64,000 bases of DNA from Trichosporon coremiiforme (Eukaryota > Basidiomycota > Tremellomycetes > Trichosporonales > Trichosporonaceae): positions 806,001-870,000 of the forward strand of contig BCJJ01000007.1 in the NCBI GenBank assembly GCA_039545355.1, read 5' to 3'. Below are positions 42,997-54,079 of this stretch, one piece after another. A model generated the notes under the pieces. That model did not search any database and was not told where the DNA came from. It was given only the letters and a program-made list of their open reading frames with translations. The position numbers and the translations under genes were made by a program. The number at the start of each line of letters is the position of its first letter. The stretch's first letter is position 1.

Positions 42997-45066
42997 GCTG
43001 AAGCTGTCGGCGTGCTTGGATTTAAGCAAGAGAGATGGTAAAGAAGAAAGATGCGTGCGGTGGTCGTGAGCAAGGCTTCTTGTAGTGGGACACTAGTCGC
43101 TAGCGACGCCAAGGTGCCTGTCCGGTCAGTCACGCCGCTCGGACGCTCAGACGGTCCGGCGAGTAACCCGGCACGCGGTAGATTGAGGAGATCTCGTGCG
43201 TAGTGCACAGAAACTTCGGTTGTCGATTGCACACCAGTGATCTGCAGAATGTGCAGTGATCGTCCGCGTGCTTCGTTCGCACTTCGTCCGCTCGCTTGTT
43301 GAAAGTTGGAGATAGAGGCAACTGGATGACGAGTATCAGCGCTGCAATGGCGACACTTGCTCCCTCCGGCCAATCGGAGCTCCACCCGTGATCAGTCTCA
43401 GTTTACCCAGTTCCTGACTGTCGTCTGCAACCATCCAGCGATCCGTCTTGTCTCTCGTCTCATCTCCCATTCCAAAATCCGCTGTGTCCACGCTGTTCCC
43501 CCATTGGAAGACGCCCAAAGGACGGTCGCTTCGCACTAAGAAACAATCGCTCGCCCGGCGTGGCTTGCCATCCGCCCATCGCACTGTCGTGCGACCCATG
43601 CCCGGCTGGGCGACTAATCTGCCGTGGTGTTGGGTGGCAAGGCCGTAGTGAAGGATTCGAACCGTGGGTCCGGGCACGTGAGCGGCATATTAACGTTACG
43701 TAATCAAGGAAGGAGAGATTGATCACGTGAATGCATCCTTCGGGTCCGTTGACGAGCCTCAGTGAGTTGTACAGGAAGGAGTACAGGAACAGACCTGCGG
43801 CGGTGAAAGGAGCGCGGGCGGGCGAGCAGCGCCGAAGCGAGGTCACGAATGAGGTGATCGGGCACAGCACGCCGCTCACCGCAGGCGACGAAGCTATGCT
43901 GCACTGACTCGAGCTTTCGTCCGAAAAGCTGAGTGCAAAGGCACGGCCGACTATACGCTCCAGAGGGTCAGAGGACAGATCGCTGGCGCGCCATTTCGGT
44001 GACAGACACGATTCGGGGTGCCACTGACCCTTGCTCAGATCCTGACATCCCACTGTCGGTGCTGCTGCGAAAGTCACATACCTGCCTGCACCTGGTCGTT
44101 CTGGACCATGCTACCCTGTCCCAGACTTCGGGTGCACATTGCTCGACGTCAGGCTGTCAGGTTCTCAATGTGCTACTTCAGATCTCAAAAGCTGATCTCG
44201 GCCGCCGGTCCATGATCCTCGGAGAGTGCCGGGACTGCCGCTCTTACCGTTTGCAGCGGTGCAGAAGAGGCAAATCAACTCTTCAAGAAGGTAAATGTGG
44301 ATCTCAGTTACGACGACTTTAGCATGTGAGCCTGCGAACTGGTCTGACAGCTGCGTCATACCGGGCACGCATGGCTAACGATTCAACATGCGTTTGGTGT
44401 CTGAGAGCCTAAGTGTTGCACTTGAATGCAGCGTGAGACCTCTTTTTCCAGCGATCGCTTGTAAACTCTGTGGAGGTAGTCTGGCCACAACGATGCGTAA
44501 GCTCATTAGGACCGTCTTACAGTCGGCTGCAAATATTAGAGTTGCTTAATGAAGAGAGGCGACTGAGGCACACAACATGTCTATCTTGTAAAAGCAAACA
44601 GGCTCCAGAGCGCTGCGTCGATTCCAGTCCAGAACCCCGGCGTACGAATGCTCTCTTCTGAGAGGGTGCTCCGCACTCCTGCCAGTGTGTGGAGTGTGGA
44701 GTCGGCAGACGACTGCAAGGTTGCCACAATAGGCGAGGGTGGAGAGACAGAGGGAAGGACAGAGGGAAGGAGGCGCGACACCAGGGGTAAGGTCAGTAAG
44801 CTCTGGCTAACGAGTGCTGGAAGGAGGTTCCCGGAAGCAAAGACGTTAACGAGCCAAGGGGAGTATGAGCAGGATGCTCAGGAGACTGTGTGGATGTGAA
44901 TGGACCTCGAATTGCTGCAAAGGGGGTGCTTTGGGAGGAAAGATGAGTATGATTGGTGGTGAGGAGGCGAAGAGTTTACGATCTATTCATGGTCCTGACC
45001 CAGCTTGGCCGAGCTTGGCCGCTGAACCTGGTGTTCTGGCGGCGGCGGCATGGCTGAGGCTTGGCG

Positions 45067-45102
45067 GCTGGCTGGCTAGCTGGCTGGCTAGCTGGCTGGC
45101 TG
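45067..45102. repeat. Tandem repeat, 12-bp unit, three copies
   Basis: The unit gctggctggcta repeats about three times without interruption apart from the last base, in the PL14-like gene's upstream region. Confidence 0.85.
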
Positions 45103-45716
45103 ACGAGAGTCCCCGTACGCGTCGTTTTCGGTGTCAGGGCGGGAAGGCAGGGTGAGGCAGGGCAGGTGCAGGACGTGTGCCAACTGGCGGACAAGGACGA
45201 TCAGGGTCCCACACGCCCTCCCGTACTACGGCACTTCCGGGGCATCCGGCTCCCAGGGTCACCCGCGCCCAGACGCGCCAGCTGCAGGCATCGCCCAACC
45301 TGTTTGGGTTCAGAGGCGCTGTCTTCTATGGTTAGTCCTGAGCTTGCTCCTAGCCGTTAGACGCTGCACTCTGCAGACTATGCGCGTACAGACCTGCCCT
45401 CGCTCGATCCTGTGACCCACCCGGCCCCGCGCGACCGACCCGCGACCCGGCGCTGCCTTCCCCCTGCGTGGCTGCAGGAACCAGCCTGGTGCTCCCTCGT
45501 TCTAGGTGCCCGTTCACCGCTGACACCCCCTACTAGTCTTTTAACAACTCAGCTCCTGTCTTCCTCTCATCTCCTCAACGCCGCCTCTCTCTGTCCCTCC
45601 GTCTCTCGTTTCCTTGCTAGCAAGGCATACCCCCGCCTGTACGTTCGTTAACTGGATTGTACGAACACATTCCTTTCAGTCAAGACTCTCGTTTTCCTCC
45701 TTTCAGTTGTTCATTT

Positions 45717-45777
45717 GTGAGTACGGAACGCATCGGACGAGGGAAGGAAGACCATGTTGTGTGCTAATCCAGACTAG
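45717..45777 (+). other. Probable 5'-leader intron of the PL14-like gene
   Basis: GTGAGT at 45717 and GCTAATCCAGACTAG ending at 45777 form a 61-nt intron 13 bases before the start codon, in the same style as the coding introns. Removing it also drops upstream frame continuity, so the ATG at 45791 is favoured. Confidence 0.6.
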
Positions 45778-45790
45778 TATTTCAATCAAG

Positions 45791-47137
45791 ATGCGTTTCC
45801 AGCTCTTTTCCATTCTCGCGATGATCGCGTCGGTCTCGGCCGTCGAGGTCAACTCGCAGCACGAGGTTCGTGACGTCGTCGGCCAGGCTGGTCCTGCCCG
45901 CGTCGTCCGCTCCTACGAGCACCCCCACGCGGCCGAGCCCCGTCGCCGTCGCCGTCACCCCAAGAGGAAGACGACCTGCAAGCCCAAGAACAACTCCTCG
46001 CAGGCCCCTGCCTCTGGTGACAAGCCCGCCGACAACTCCGTCCAGCTTGACGCCTCCGCTCCCGCTTCTTCGGCTGCCCCCTCCGCCGGCCAGACCGAGG
46101 CCGAGCAGAACGAGGAGGCCTTCGAGGAGGCTGAGGCTTCCAACCCTGAGTCGACCCAGGCCGCCGCTGCCGAGCCGGCCACCAAGGAGAAGTCCAAGAC
46201 CAACAAGGTCAACACTTCCGTTCTCGAGCCCGCCAAGGGGGTCACCAAGTGGACCGGCACTGAGATGCCCTCGCAGGACCCTCTCGGCGCCGCCCTCGCT
46301 ACCTTCAGCACCGGCGGTGGTGGCGTCGGTGGCTCGTTCCTCGACATTGGCGGCGACACCTCGTACGGCAGCTTCGCCCAGATGACCAACGAGGGTCACA
46401 ACGATGGTCTCAAGGACGCCTACGGCAAGCTCGCCGTCAACGGTGACAAGTGGACCTTTACCTACCGCAAGGGCCAGGTCAACGACAACGACTCGTGGTT
46501 CTGGTACACCACTCCCGACCCCGGAAACACCGGCATGGACCTGACCAAGGCGCGCACCGCTTCGTTCACCTACACTGTCCAGTTCGAGAACGGTTTCGAC
46601 TGGAAGCTTGGAGGCAAGCTCCCCGGTTGGTACGGCGGTGACTCTGCCGATGAGGCCAAGCACTGCTCCGGCCACGCCGGCGGCCCTGGCTGCTTCTCGT
46701 CGCGTCTCATGTGGCGCCCCGACGGTGTTGGAGAGATCTACAACTACTACTGGGGCTCTGAGCAGGCTTACTGCAACGACCCCGCGTCGTACGCCATCGG
46801 CACCGGCCAGATCATCTGTCACTCGGGCTCCGGTGACTCGCTCGGCCGCAACTCGTTCAAGTTTGAGGCCGGCAAGCCCGTCACTGTCACCAACACCATC
46901 ACTCTCAACACGATGAACGGTGACAAGCCCAACAACGACGGCAAGCAGTCGCTCATCGTCGACGGTGTCAAGGTCATTGACGCCAACAACCTCGTCATGC
47001 GCCACCACGACCAGGGCCGCATTCGCGGTCTCTTCTTCTCTACCTTCTTCGGTGGATCGGGTGGCTCGTGGGCGTGCCCCAAGGACCAGACCGCGACCTT
47101 CTCGGACATCTCGGTCTCGGTTCTCGAGAACTTCTAA
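45791..47137 (+). CDS. Secreted polysaccharide lyase family 14-like protein
   Basis: Intronless coding part, 448 residues. MRFQLFSILAMIASVSAVE is a signal peptide. The frame is open further upstream, but that part lies across a likely leader intron and lacks features. Residues about 50-60 are basic (RRRRRHPKRK), a possible Kex2 cleavage region. An Ala/Glu/Ser/Pro-rich linker follows up to about 150. The rest is a beta-rich catalytic-type domain with FTYRKGQVNDND, LGGKLPGWYGG and CFSSRLMWRPDGVGEIYNYY. The MWR...G.GE.Y.Y motif is typical of PL14 alginate/glucuronan lyase-like proteins; QSLIVDGVKVI and GLFFSTFFGGS are further strands of the jelly roll. It probably acts on uronic-acid glycans outside the cell or in its own wall or capsule. 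Enzyme activity is inferred. Confidence 0.86.
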   Translation: MRFQLFSILAMIASVSAVEVNSQHEVRDVVGQAGPARVVRSYEHPHAAEPRRRRRHPKRKTTCKPKNNSSQAPASGDKPADNSVQLDASAPASSAAPSAGQTEAEQNEEAFEEAEASNPESTQAAAAEPATKEKSKTNKVNTSVLEPAKGVTKWTGTEMPSQDPLGAALATFSTGGGGVGGSFLDIGGDTSYGSFAQMTNEGHNDGLKDAYGKLAVNGDKWTFTYRKGQVNDNDSWFWYTTPDPGNTGMDLTKARTASFTYTVQFENGFDWKLGGKLPGWYGGDSADEAKHCSGHAGGPGCFSSRLMWRPDGVGEIYNYYWGSEQAYCNDPASYAIGTGQIICHSGSGDSLGRNSFKFEAGKPVTVTNTITLNTMNGDKPNNDGKQSLIVDGVKVIDANNLVMRHHDQGRIRGLFFSTFFGGSGGSWACPKDQTATFSDISVSVLENF

Positions 47138-47710
47138 GCGCATCATACGACAACGACCACTTGCATTGATACAGCTTGCATGATGTAAGGTCGGGAGTCT
47201 GCGTGCTGGCACGTCGGCTCCCGCTGTCTTCAACCTAATCTCTTACCTTCGAACTCCCTTCACCTCTTCTCTTCTCTGTACAGGTATCAGGAATGTGCAG
47301 GCACATTCTGTTCGGTGCGCGCGTGCAAGCACGCGTGCGCAGACATGGGCAACCGAGAATGTGTTGAGCACGTCTTAGTATCGTTATGGAACTTAAGCAG
47401 TTATGAGTGCATGTACGCAAGAATGTGGAGCAGCTGTGCCACTACCCAAGCAGTTAGGAGGCGGGAGCGTAACGCGATGTCTGAAATCGCACTGTCTGTG
47501 TGTGACGGCGGAAGCATCCTGAGGCAGGGAAGGCGTTTGTTGACAATGGATGGCGTTGCGCTTGGGCGTTTCCGATCGCCCGACTGTCGGGCATGTCGGG
47601 CGAACCAGCCCGCACCGCGCACCGCAAGTCTCGAGTGGCCAAGACTGCAGAGCAGACATCTCAATTTCGTCAACAGGTAAATCTCGTTGCTGAAGGAGTG
47701 GCCAAAAATC
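47138..47710. other. Intergenic, nothing recognised
   Basis: Spacer between the PL14-like stop and the first exon of the membrane protein gene. The stretch 47290-47350 has alternating gcgcgtgc-like sequence. No gene seen. Confidence 0.5.
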
Positions 47711-50033
47711 ATGTTCACGCCCCTCTCAACGGGTTCAGAACGCGCCCAGGACCGGATATGGGGTGAGTCTTGGCTGTTTGTTTACGTTCGGGGCGCGGAC
47801 GCTGACCTCGATCACCCTTGCGTCATCGACGACCACATGTCTTCCTCAACCGACCTCGTTCCCGATCTACGGCCCCTTCATCAACCCTTGTAACTTGGTC
47901 TCGTGCACCTGTACTCTCACATGTGCATTGCCCACACCTGCATGGACACCATGCCCGACGAACACTCCCTCCTCACAACGCGTCCTGACCCCGCCGCTGG
48001 TCGTCAAATCACGATAACAATGTTGTGACGGTAGAACAACGCTCCTCCCCGCTCTCACCAAGGCGACGGCGGTCCCTCCCCTCTCCCAGCAGACGTGTAT
48101 CTAGACGTCGACCACGCGCAGTCAGCACATCCGACGAACCAGGCCACTGGAGCGAGTACCTCTTTCGTCCCTCTCATGCCGCGGTCAACAGGTGCCTCAG
48201 CAACTTTTGGAGCCGGCATGCCGTCCTCACGCTGATTCCGTGCTTGATCGTGTGGATTTGGGTCGCGCTGCCATTCCCTGTCGAGGACCCGTATAAGGGC
48301 AAGCCGAGGTGGTCATTTCCGGGACATCGGCATGGTGAGTGCGGGTTCTGGGGGATGAAGATGAAGGAGGCGGAAGAGCGGAAGGAGCGAGGGAAGGAAG
48401 AAGCGACGGAAGGGGAGCGAGAGAAGGAGGACAAAGGAGCGGCAGCCAGCTGAGGCAGGTGGTCGAAGCTGACAACAGGCAACCTCACGATGGCGAGCAA
48501 CGAGACGACGCCCGGCGTCCCGAGTCCAGGCCAGCCAGCCGGAGCCGAGCCCTTACCGACCGACGTCAACTTCTACTTCTTCCTATTCTGGTGCGCTGAG
48601 TCGAGACGTGTCCAGCGTAAACTGACAAGTACAGGTACTTCGGCGTATATGTCGCCGTCGCGCTGTGCTTCATAACGTCACTGTTTGGTCTCTACCGTCT
48701 AAGTAAGTCTCGCTAGCTTCCCTACACCTGGCAACAGCTGACATAGGCAGACTGGTGGCCGCAAGCTCTTGGAGGCAAAACGACATATCTCTTGATGTGG
48801 GGGCTGACGCTCGGTGTCGGCCTGCTCTCGCACAACCTGGACCTGTTCGGTATGCGACGGCGGGAGCACGAGCGCGGCCCCGGCGGGGACGAGGACGAGG
48901 ACGAGGCGTTCGAGTGGGAGAGAAAGAGTACGTTCACTTACGCCGCGACTACCTGAAGCTAGCTTTTCTCGATCCTTCAGCTAACCCACAGCCTTCTGGG
49001 TCCTCCTCTCATTCGCAGCTATGCACCTGCCTGCGCTTGCTTGTTTCTCAAAGCTGAAGCGAGACCGTCGTCACGTGTACCGCCACGCCCAGCCGCTGGT
49101 GCAGGACACGTTCTTTGGCAACTCGCTTCGGCGCATTCCGTCGAGTTGGCTGAGGTTCCTTTGGTTCATGGTGTGCCTCGCCATCGCCAGCTTCTCCCTA
49201 ATTGCGGGACAGGCGTACGCGAGTCTGTTCCTCAGCACGCTGCCGCACACATCTCTCGACGCGGGAACCTGGGTGTGGAGCTGGATCATCAGTGAGTGTG
49301 GCGATTGCAGCTGTTGTGGGTCGTCAAGCCTCAGCTGACTTCCAGCGGTGCAAATCCTCGCACTCATGTCGTTCTACATCATCAGCGCCAAGGTGCGATC
49401 CCGCGCCCTGCTGTTCGTGTACAAGCTCTTCTTCCAGCTCGTCTACCACGTCTTTTACCGCAACCTGTTTGCGCGACTCCGCTCGCCCTCCCAGTTCGCG
49501 ACTGTCCAGCTGCTCTCCTCGTTCGCCGTCATCGTCCTCTTCCCGCTACAGATGACAAAGGGCTGGCACCGCATCCTCCAGCTCGTGATCGGCACCTCGG
49601 ACACATGGCAGGAACACGTCGACAGTGTGGCCGTGGGATTCTTCTGCCGCTCCCTCGCGCAGAACACGACCATGGTCTCCTTCCTCGGCTGGCTGGCCAT
49701 TCTCCACTTTGGCCCCAACAGCGCCATATACCCCTTCTTCAGGTTCAACTCGACCCCGGTCGATCCGTACACGTTTGCCATGACGTTCTACGCCTCGCTG
49801 GCTGTCTGGGGATCCGAGCTCGTCAGCTCCTTCGTCGCCAGGCGCATCATGCAGCGCAGCTTCAAGGTCGACGTCAGCGAGGTCGGGCTAGATGCGATGA
49901 GAGAATATCCCGAACTCGTCCCCGCTTGTGGTGAGTTAATCCGCGCCCAGAATGCAACTGACACACAGGCTGGGCCTCAGTGCACGTCTCGATGAACATT
50001 CTCATGTTCCTGATCAAGCTCAACTTCCGATAA
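47711..50033 (+). CDS. Polytopic membrane protein of unrecognised family
   Basis: Eight exons: 47711-47762, 48035-48334, 48479-48590, 48635-48702, 48751-48927, 48992-49291, 49346-49930 and 49969-50033; 552 residues, all junctions in frame. The first exon (MFTPLSTGSERAQDRIW) was chosen because exon 2 has no ATG and because donor GTGAGT and phase fit. The N-terminal 60 residues are Arg/Ser/Pro-rich and cytosolic-looking. Hydrophobic segments follow, among them LIPCLIVWIWVALPFPV, YVAVALCFITSLFGLY, YLLMWGLTLGVGLL, FMVCLAIASFSLIAG, ATVQLLSSFAVIVLFPL and VSMNILMFLIKLNF, about nine to ten in all. An acidic loop (GGDEDEDEAFEWERK) lies between the third and fourth. I know no matching family. It could be a transporter or an organelle membrane protein conserved in this lineage. 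Confidence 0.8.
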
Positions 50034-50225
50034 ACGAACCAAAAGGCAACTTTTACGACCATCTCATGACAATCACATTTTCCAACGAACGCCCCTTCAT
50101 CACGATTTTCCATCTGTTCAACACCGCGCTGACGCTCTTTGGCCCATTCCCGTTGTAATGTTCATCCATGCATAATATGGTAACAAGACTCGTTAAACTA
50201 GCATTATTATTCGACTCGACTCATC

Positions 50226-53200
50226 TCACAGGCTCGCGGCCGCGTCGGCGTTGATCGGCGTAGCGAACAGACGAAGACACTCCTTGCTGACGTCCTCGTT
50301 CGTACTCCTGACCGTGAGACGGCAGAGCTTAGCGTCGCGATTCGGCTCCAAGCGGCCAAGGATACCGACCTTTCCGCTGGTCATGTGGAGCACGCCTGCC
50401 GTGACAATGTTGACGGGGTTCGGGTCAATGCCGCGGAGGACACTCATGCTCTGCCCCGCAATGACCTTTTCGTTGCGCGCCGTGTCGACCTCGCCATTCT
50501 CCGCCAGCTTGATGGGGAAGATCTGCTGGGCCTCGCGCGGCGGGCCGCCGATGATCTTCCAGCGCTCGAAGAAGGCCGCCTGGTCCAGCTGCACGCCCTC
50601 TATGAACTTGCTCAGGAACACTGGCAGCTTGAGCACGAGCGTCGTGAACCCGCCCGCCAGGTAGGTGAACCTCAGCACTGGGGGAGAGGTGAAGACGCCC
50701 TTGGCCTCGACGTGGATCATCTCCTGGATCTGCGCCAGACCCTCGATACGCGTAACGGGCGTGTCGTGGAAGTTGGCCGACAGACCAGGCTCGTTATTCT
50801 CGATCCGCGCCGAGACAGACGTGAACGGCGTGCTGATCTTGTTACCGATGAACAGCGCTATCCGGCCCAGGGGCCCGTGGTACTCGGCCTTGATCCCGAT
50901 CTGGACCTGCTTGTCTTCGTAGAGCACGCCCTCGGACGCATACGACAGCCGCTCAAGCCACTTCTCCACATTCGGGCCGGTCGTGAACCCGTGTAGAAGC
51001 GCGGGGTTGACGCCGCCCAGCGTCGCCGTGTGCTGCAGGTCGTCCGGCGTCGTCGGGCTCGCGATCGCTGAGAGAGGCGCCGCACCACCGGTCGGCTCTG
51101 AGAAGAACTGCTGCTGCTCGGGCAGGAGGCGCTGCTGAGCCGACGCGGGCTCGGGCGCAGGGCTCGACATGTCCAGCCCAGCGAGGGAGGTCATGATGTC
51201 CTCGGACAGCATGGTAGACTGCGAGGACGGGCCGGGGCCCATCATTGGCTCGGTGGCGGAAGGCGTCTGCGGCGTGAGGTTACCCGATGGCTGGGGGTCG
51301 ACGGACAGCGACGCCTGCGGCTGCGGCTGCGAGAGCGACATCTGCGGCTTCGGCGGCGGCACGGGGACGGTCTCGTCATCGGCCGCACTCGTGCTGTCCT
51401 TCGAGAACTGCTTCGTGAACTTGTCCCGGTTCTCCGACTGCTGCCCGATGACCCATGTGCGCTTGTCCTGCGCCGCGTTGCCGCGCTTGTGTAAGCGGTT
51501 CACGAGCGCGGACTCGCGCTCAGGGAAGACGGGCATCTCGTCGCATACTGCCTGCAGCAGCTCGTCGTTATCGTTGCGCGTCGCGAGCGCGAGATACTCG
51601 CACGCACGCTGCTGCAGCTCCGCGTCGAGAACATGCGTGTACCGCCGGAAAATGTTGACGAGGTGCTCCTTGATCTCCGGGAACAGGTTGACCCACTTGA
51701 TGTAGGTCGTGAGCAGGAGCGCACGGGTCGGCGCAGTGCAGATGTTGATCTTGGAGTGCAGCGCGTGGAAGAGCTCGATCGGGCTGCATCCCTCGTCGTT
51801 CGCGATCAGGTGGCCGAACTCGCCGAGGATGTAGCCGGCGACCTTGACCATGTTCTCGTGACACTGTGCCTTCTTGATGTGGCGGTAGACGGCAGTCGAG
51901 GCGTACGGCTGCAGGTCCTCGTTGTTCGTGACGAGCTGCACGACACGGTACCACACCTCGGCGCCGACGTGGTCTCCTGCCGTTGAAATCAGCTGCAGAA
52001 TCGTGTCGATGTACCACTCGTACTCGGTCGCGAAGCGCTCCGTCAGAATGGCGATCTTCAGCACCATCTCCTCCCTCAGGTTGTAGTCGGCGACCTGGAG
52101 GTACTTGAGCAACTCGCCGACGATGACTTTGGAGTTGGTCGTGTCGCACATCGAGTAGAGCAGGTCGAGCGCTCGTCTTCGCACAGAGATGTCACGGTCC
52201 TTCAGACTAAGAATGATCGTGTCCTGATGTCTTTTGACGGGGTCGAGCGAAGTGGAGCAAGCAGCAAGGTGCGCCATGGCGTCGAGTCCAAGGTATCGGA
52301 CGTTGGTTTCTCTGGCGAGAATAAACCGGCCAAGCAGGACGGATGCGTTAGATACGACCTTGCTCTCGGGGTTCAGGTGGATCGCGAGGTTGATAGCCTC
52401 GAACAATACAGCGTTCTGCGCGTTGTTGTGCTGGACATTGCGCGGCGTCTCCTGGGACATATCAATGATAGCTTGCAAGAGGCCGTTAACCATCTCAACA
52501 ACTTCAGGATTGTCTGGCGGAGGGTAGTACTGCAGCAGCCGGAGGATCTTGATCTGCAGCCACGGGTTCGGGACCTTGTAGTAGACATAGTGCGGCGGCG
52601 TCTCCGAATCGAACACAATCTGCTGTCAGCTACGTCGAAATCCAAAGAGCTTACCTTGTCCAGCCTGTCCACAGCGTGCTGGTAACATCCCGCAAACGCC
52701 TCCAGGTGGTCCTGCGCCATGGCCGTCACGAGCGAAGTCGCGGTCATGGCCACACCCTGGTCGCGTTCACCGATCATAGGCACGATGCGCTCGGCCCACT
52801 CCTGCGCGGGCATGACCGAAGGGTGCTTGCGGTACAACCGCAGCAGCGTCAGAGCGGCCTTCTTCTTGACGAAGGTGGTCGAGACAGGGCTGATCATGGC
52901 GCGGAACGTCGACTCGGCCAGCGCCTCGGCCATCTCCCTTCCTCCCAGGTTGGCGATGGCATGCAGCGCCAGACAGTTGTTAATCTCGTTCGAGTCCTCC
53001 AAATCCTTCCTAATGGAGTTGATGACCAGTCGAACGATGTCAGAGTTCTCGTGCATGAGCAGCGTGATCGCGAGGTATCCCTGTCTCGTCAGTTGGAAGA
53101 GCGCTACAATGAACTCACAATCTGCTTCTCGCTGTACTTGTTGCTGTGGATTAGGTTGACAGCCTCCATGTGGCCGATGTCTACCTTGTAGCCAAGGATG

Positions 53201-53480
53201 TACGTGAAGACAACCTTGGACAGGTACTTCTTCTTCTGATAGCCATCGAGGTTCCCATCCTTGAACTTCTGACGAATGTGGGCCATCTCGCGGTTCACCC
53301 GCTTCTCCTCCAGCTCACGGACGCGGCATGCTCGCAGGTCCGAAATGTACTGAATGGTCAGCTAAGCTTGCAAACTAAACGTTGAAACCAAACAAGCTAC
53401 ACAACGTGGCTGACAAACCGCTCGCTGTAAGCCGTCCACGCCGTACTCACCTGGGTCAATCCGCGCATTGACGTCGCCAT
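50226..53480 (-). CDS. AP-2 complex alpha subunit (alpha-adaptin)
   Basis: Four exons, 53480-53451, 53349-53119, 53080-52655 and 52619-50226, with introns of 101, 38 and 35 nt; 1026 residues. The N-terminus, [19 protein letters not shown], is the classic alpha-adaptin opening. Conserved trunk blocks follow: [51 protein letters not shown] and DAMAHLA. A Pro/Gln/Ser hinge from about 630 to 780 leads to the appendage (ear), which ends in [10 protein letters not shown]-2 alpha binds PtdIns(4,5)P2, cargo and clathrin accessory proteins at the plasma membrane to drive endocytosis. The first exon has only ten codons. The gene shares a roughly 600-bp divergent promoter with the Hel2 gene and converges on the membrane protein gene. 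Confidence 0.97.
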
Positions 53481-54079
53481 CGTGGCAGCCTAATTACGGG
53501 TTGCGGACCCAGCCCCTCGAAAGTCGTGAACGGTGTAAAGTGAAGTACGGTACAGGTTGACGCTGACGGGCAGTCTTGACTGAGGCCGTAGTTGACTGGT
53601 GATTCTTCGAGGTACGGGAGAAGGGATCGATGAGTGAGTGAGTGCTGAGCGATCGAGGATCGAGAACACGACCAGACGGGCTGCCCGGCTGGTTGCCTGG
53701 ATGTGCGTCAACGCGTACCGCAGGACGGAGGTGGCCCGACAACCCGTGCAATCAGACGCCACATGGCGCCGGTTGAGTGACCCACGTCATTTGAGTTTGT
53801 TACGTAAGATGAGATATCGGCACCGAAATAGAGGAGCGAGGTGAGTCGTCGAGTCCATGAACGAAACCCAAAGCCGCCAGGACCGACGACTGGCCGGATA
53901 CCCGCATCTCCATCAGACAAGCACACCTCCTCAAGTCGACTGTATTCGACAACATTGCTCAACTACCCTCGCCACCTCGATCCCCGTTCGTTTGTCGCCT
54001 CCTGGACTGAACGGATAGTCTCCCTCGCCCCCAAGTTCACTCTCCTTCCATCTACCACTATCATCCAATAACCGACGTC
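53481..54079. promoter_or_regulatory. Divergent promoter, AP-2 alpha/Hel2
   Basis: 599 bp between the two divergent start codons. No TATA element is evident and no gene inside is supported. Confidence 0.55.

Larger units (their letters stand above)
42997..45790. other. 2.8-kb gap between divergent genes
   Basis: Holds the DUF1275 promoter on the left and the PL14-like gene's promoter and leader on the right, including a likely leader intron at 45717-45777. It contains the 12-bp tandem repeat at 45067-45102 and a stray tRNA-like B box at 43653-43663. No protein gene supported. Confidence 0.5.

Noticed and set aside
43653..43663. Minus-strand GGTTCGAATCC, a perfect tRNA B box
   Set aside because: The flanking bases do not form a T stem and there is no D arm or acceptor partner upstream; treated as chance.
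43030..45600. Searched for a transposon or retroelement remnant
   Set aside because: No long terminal repeats, target duplications, transposase or reverse-transcriptase motifs were found by eye.
45614..45790. N-terminal extension of the PL14-like ORF
   Set aside because: The extension crosses a likely leader intron and hides the signal peptide; the ATG at 45791 is followed directly by a signal sequence.
45782..47233. 483-codon minus-strand frame opposite the PL14-like gene
   Set aside because: Antisense shadow created by codon bias; the plus strand has a signal peptide and lyase motifs.
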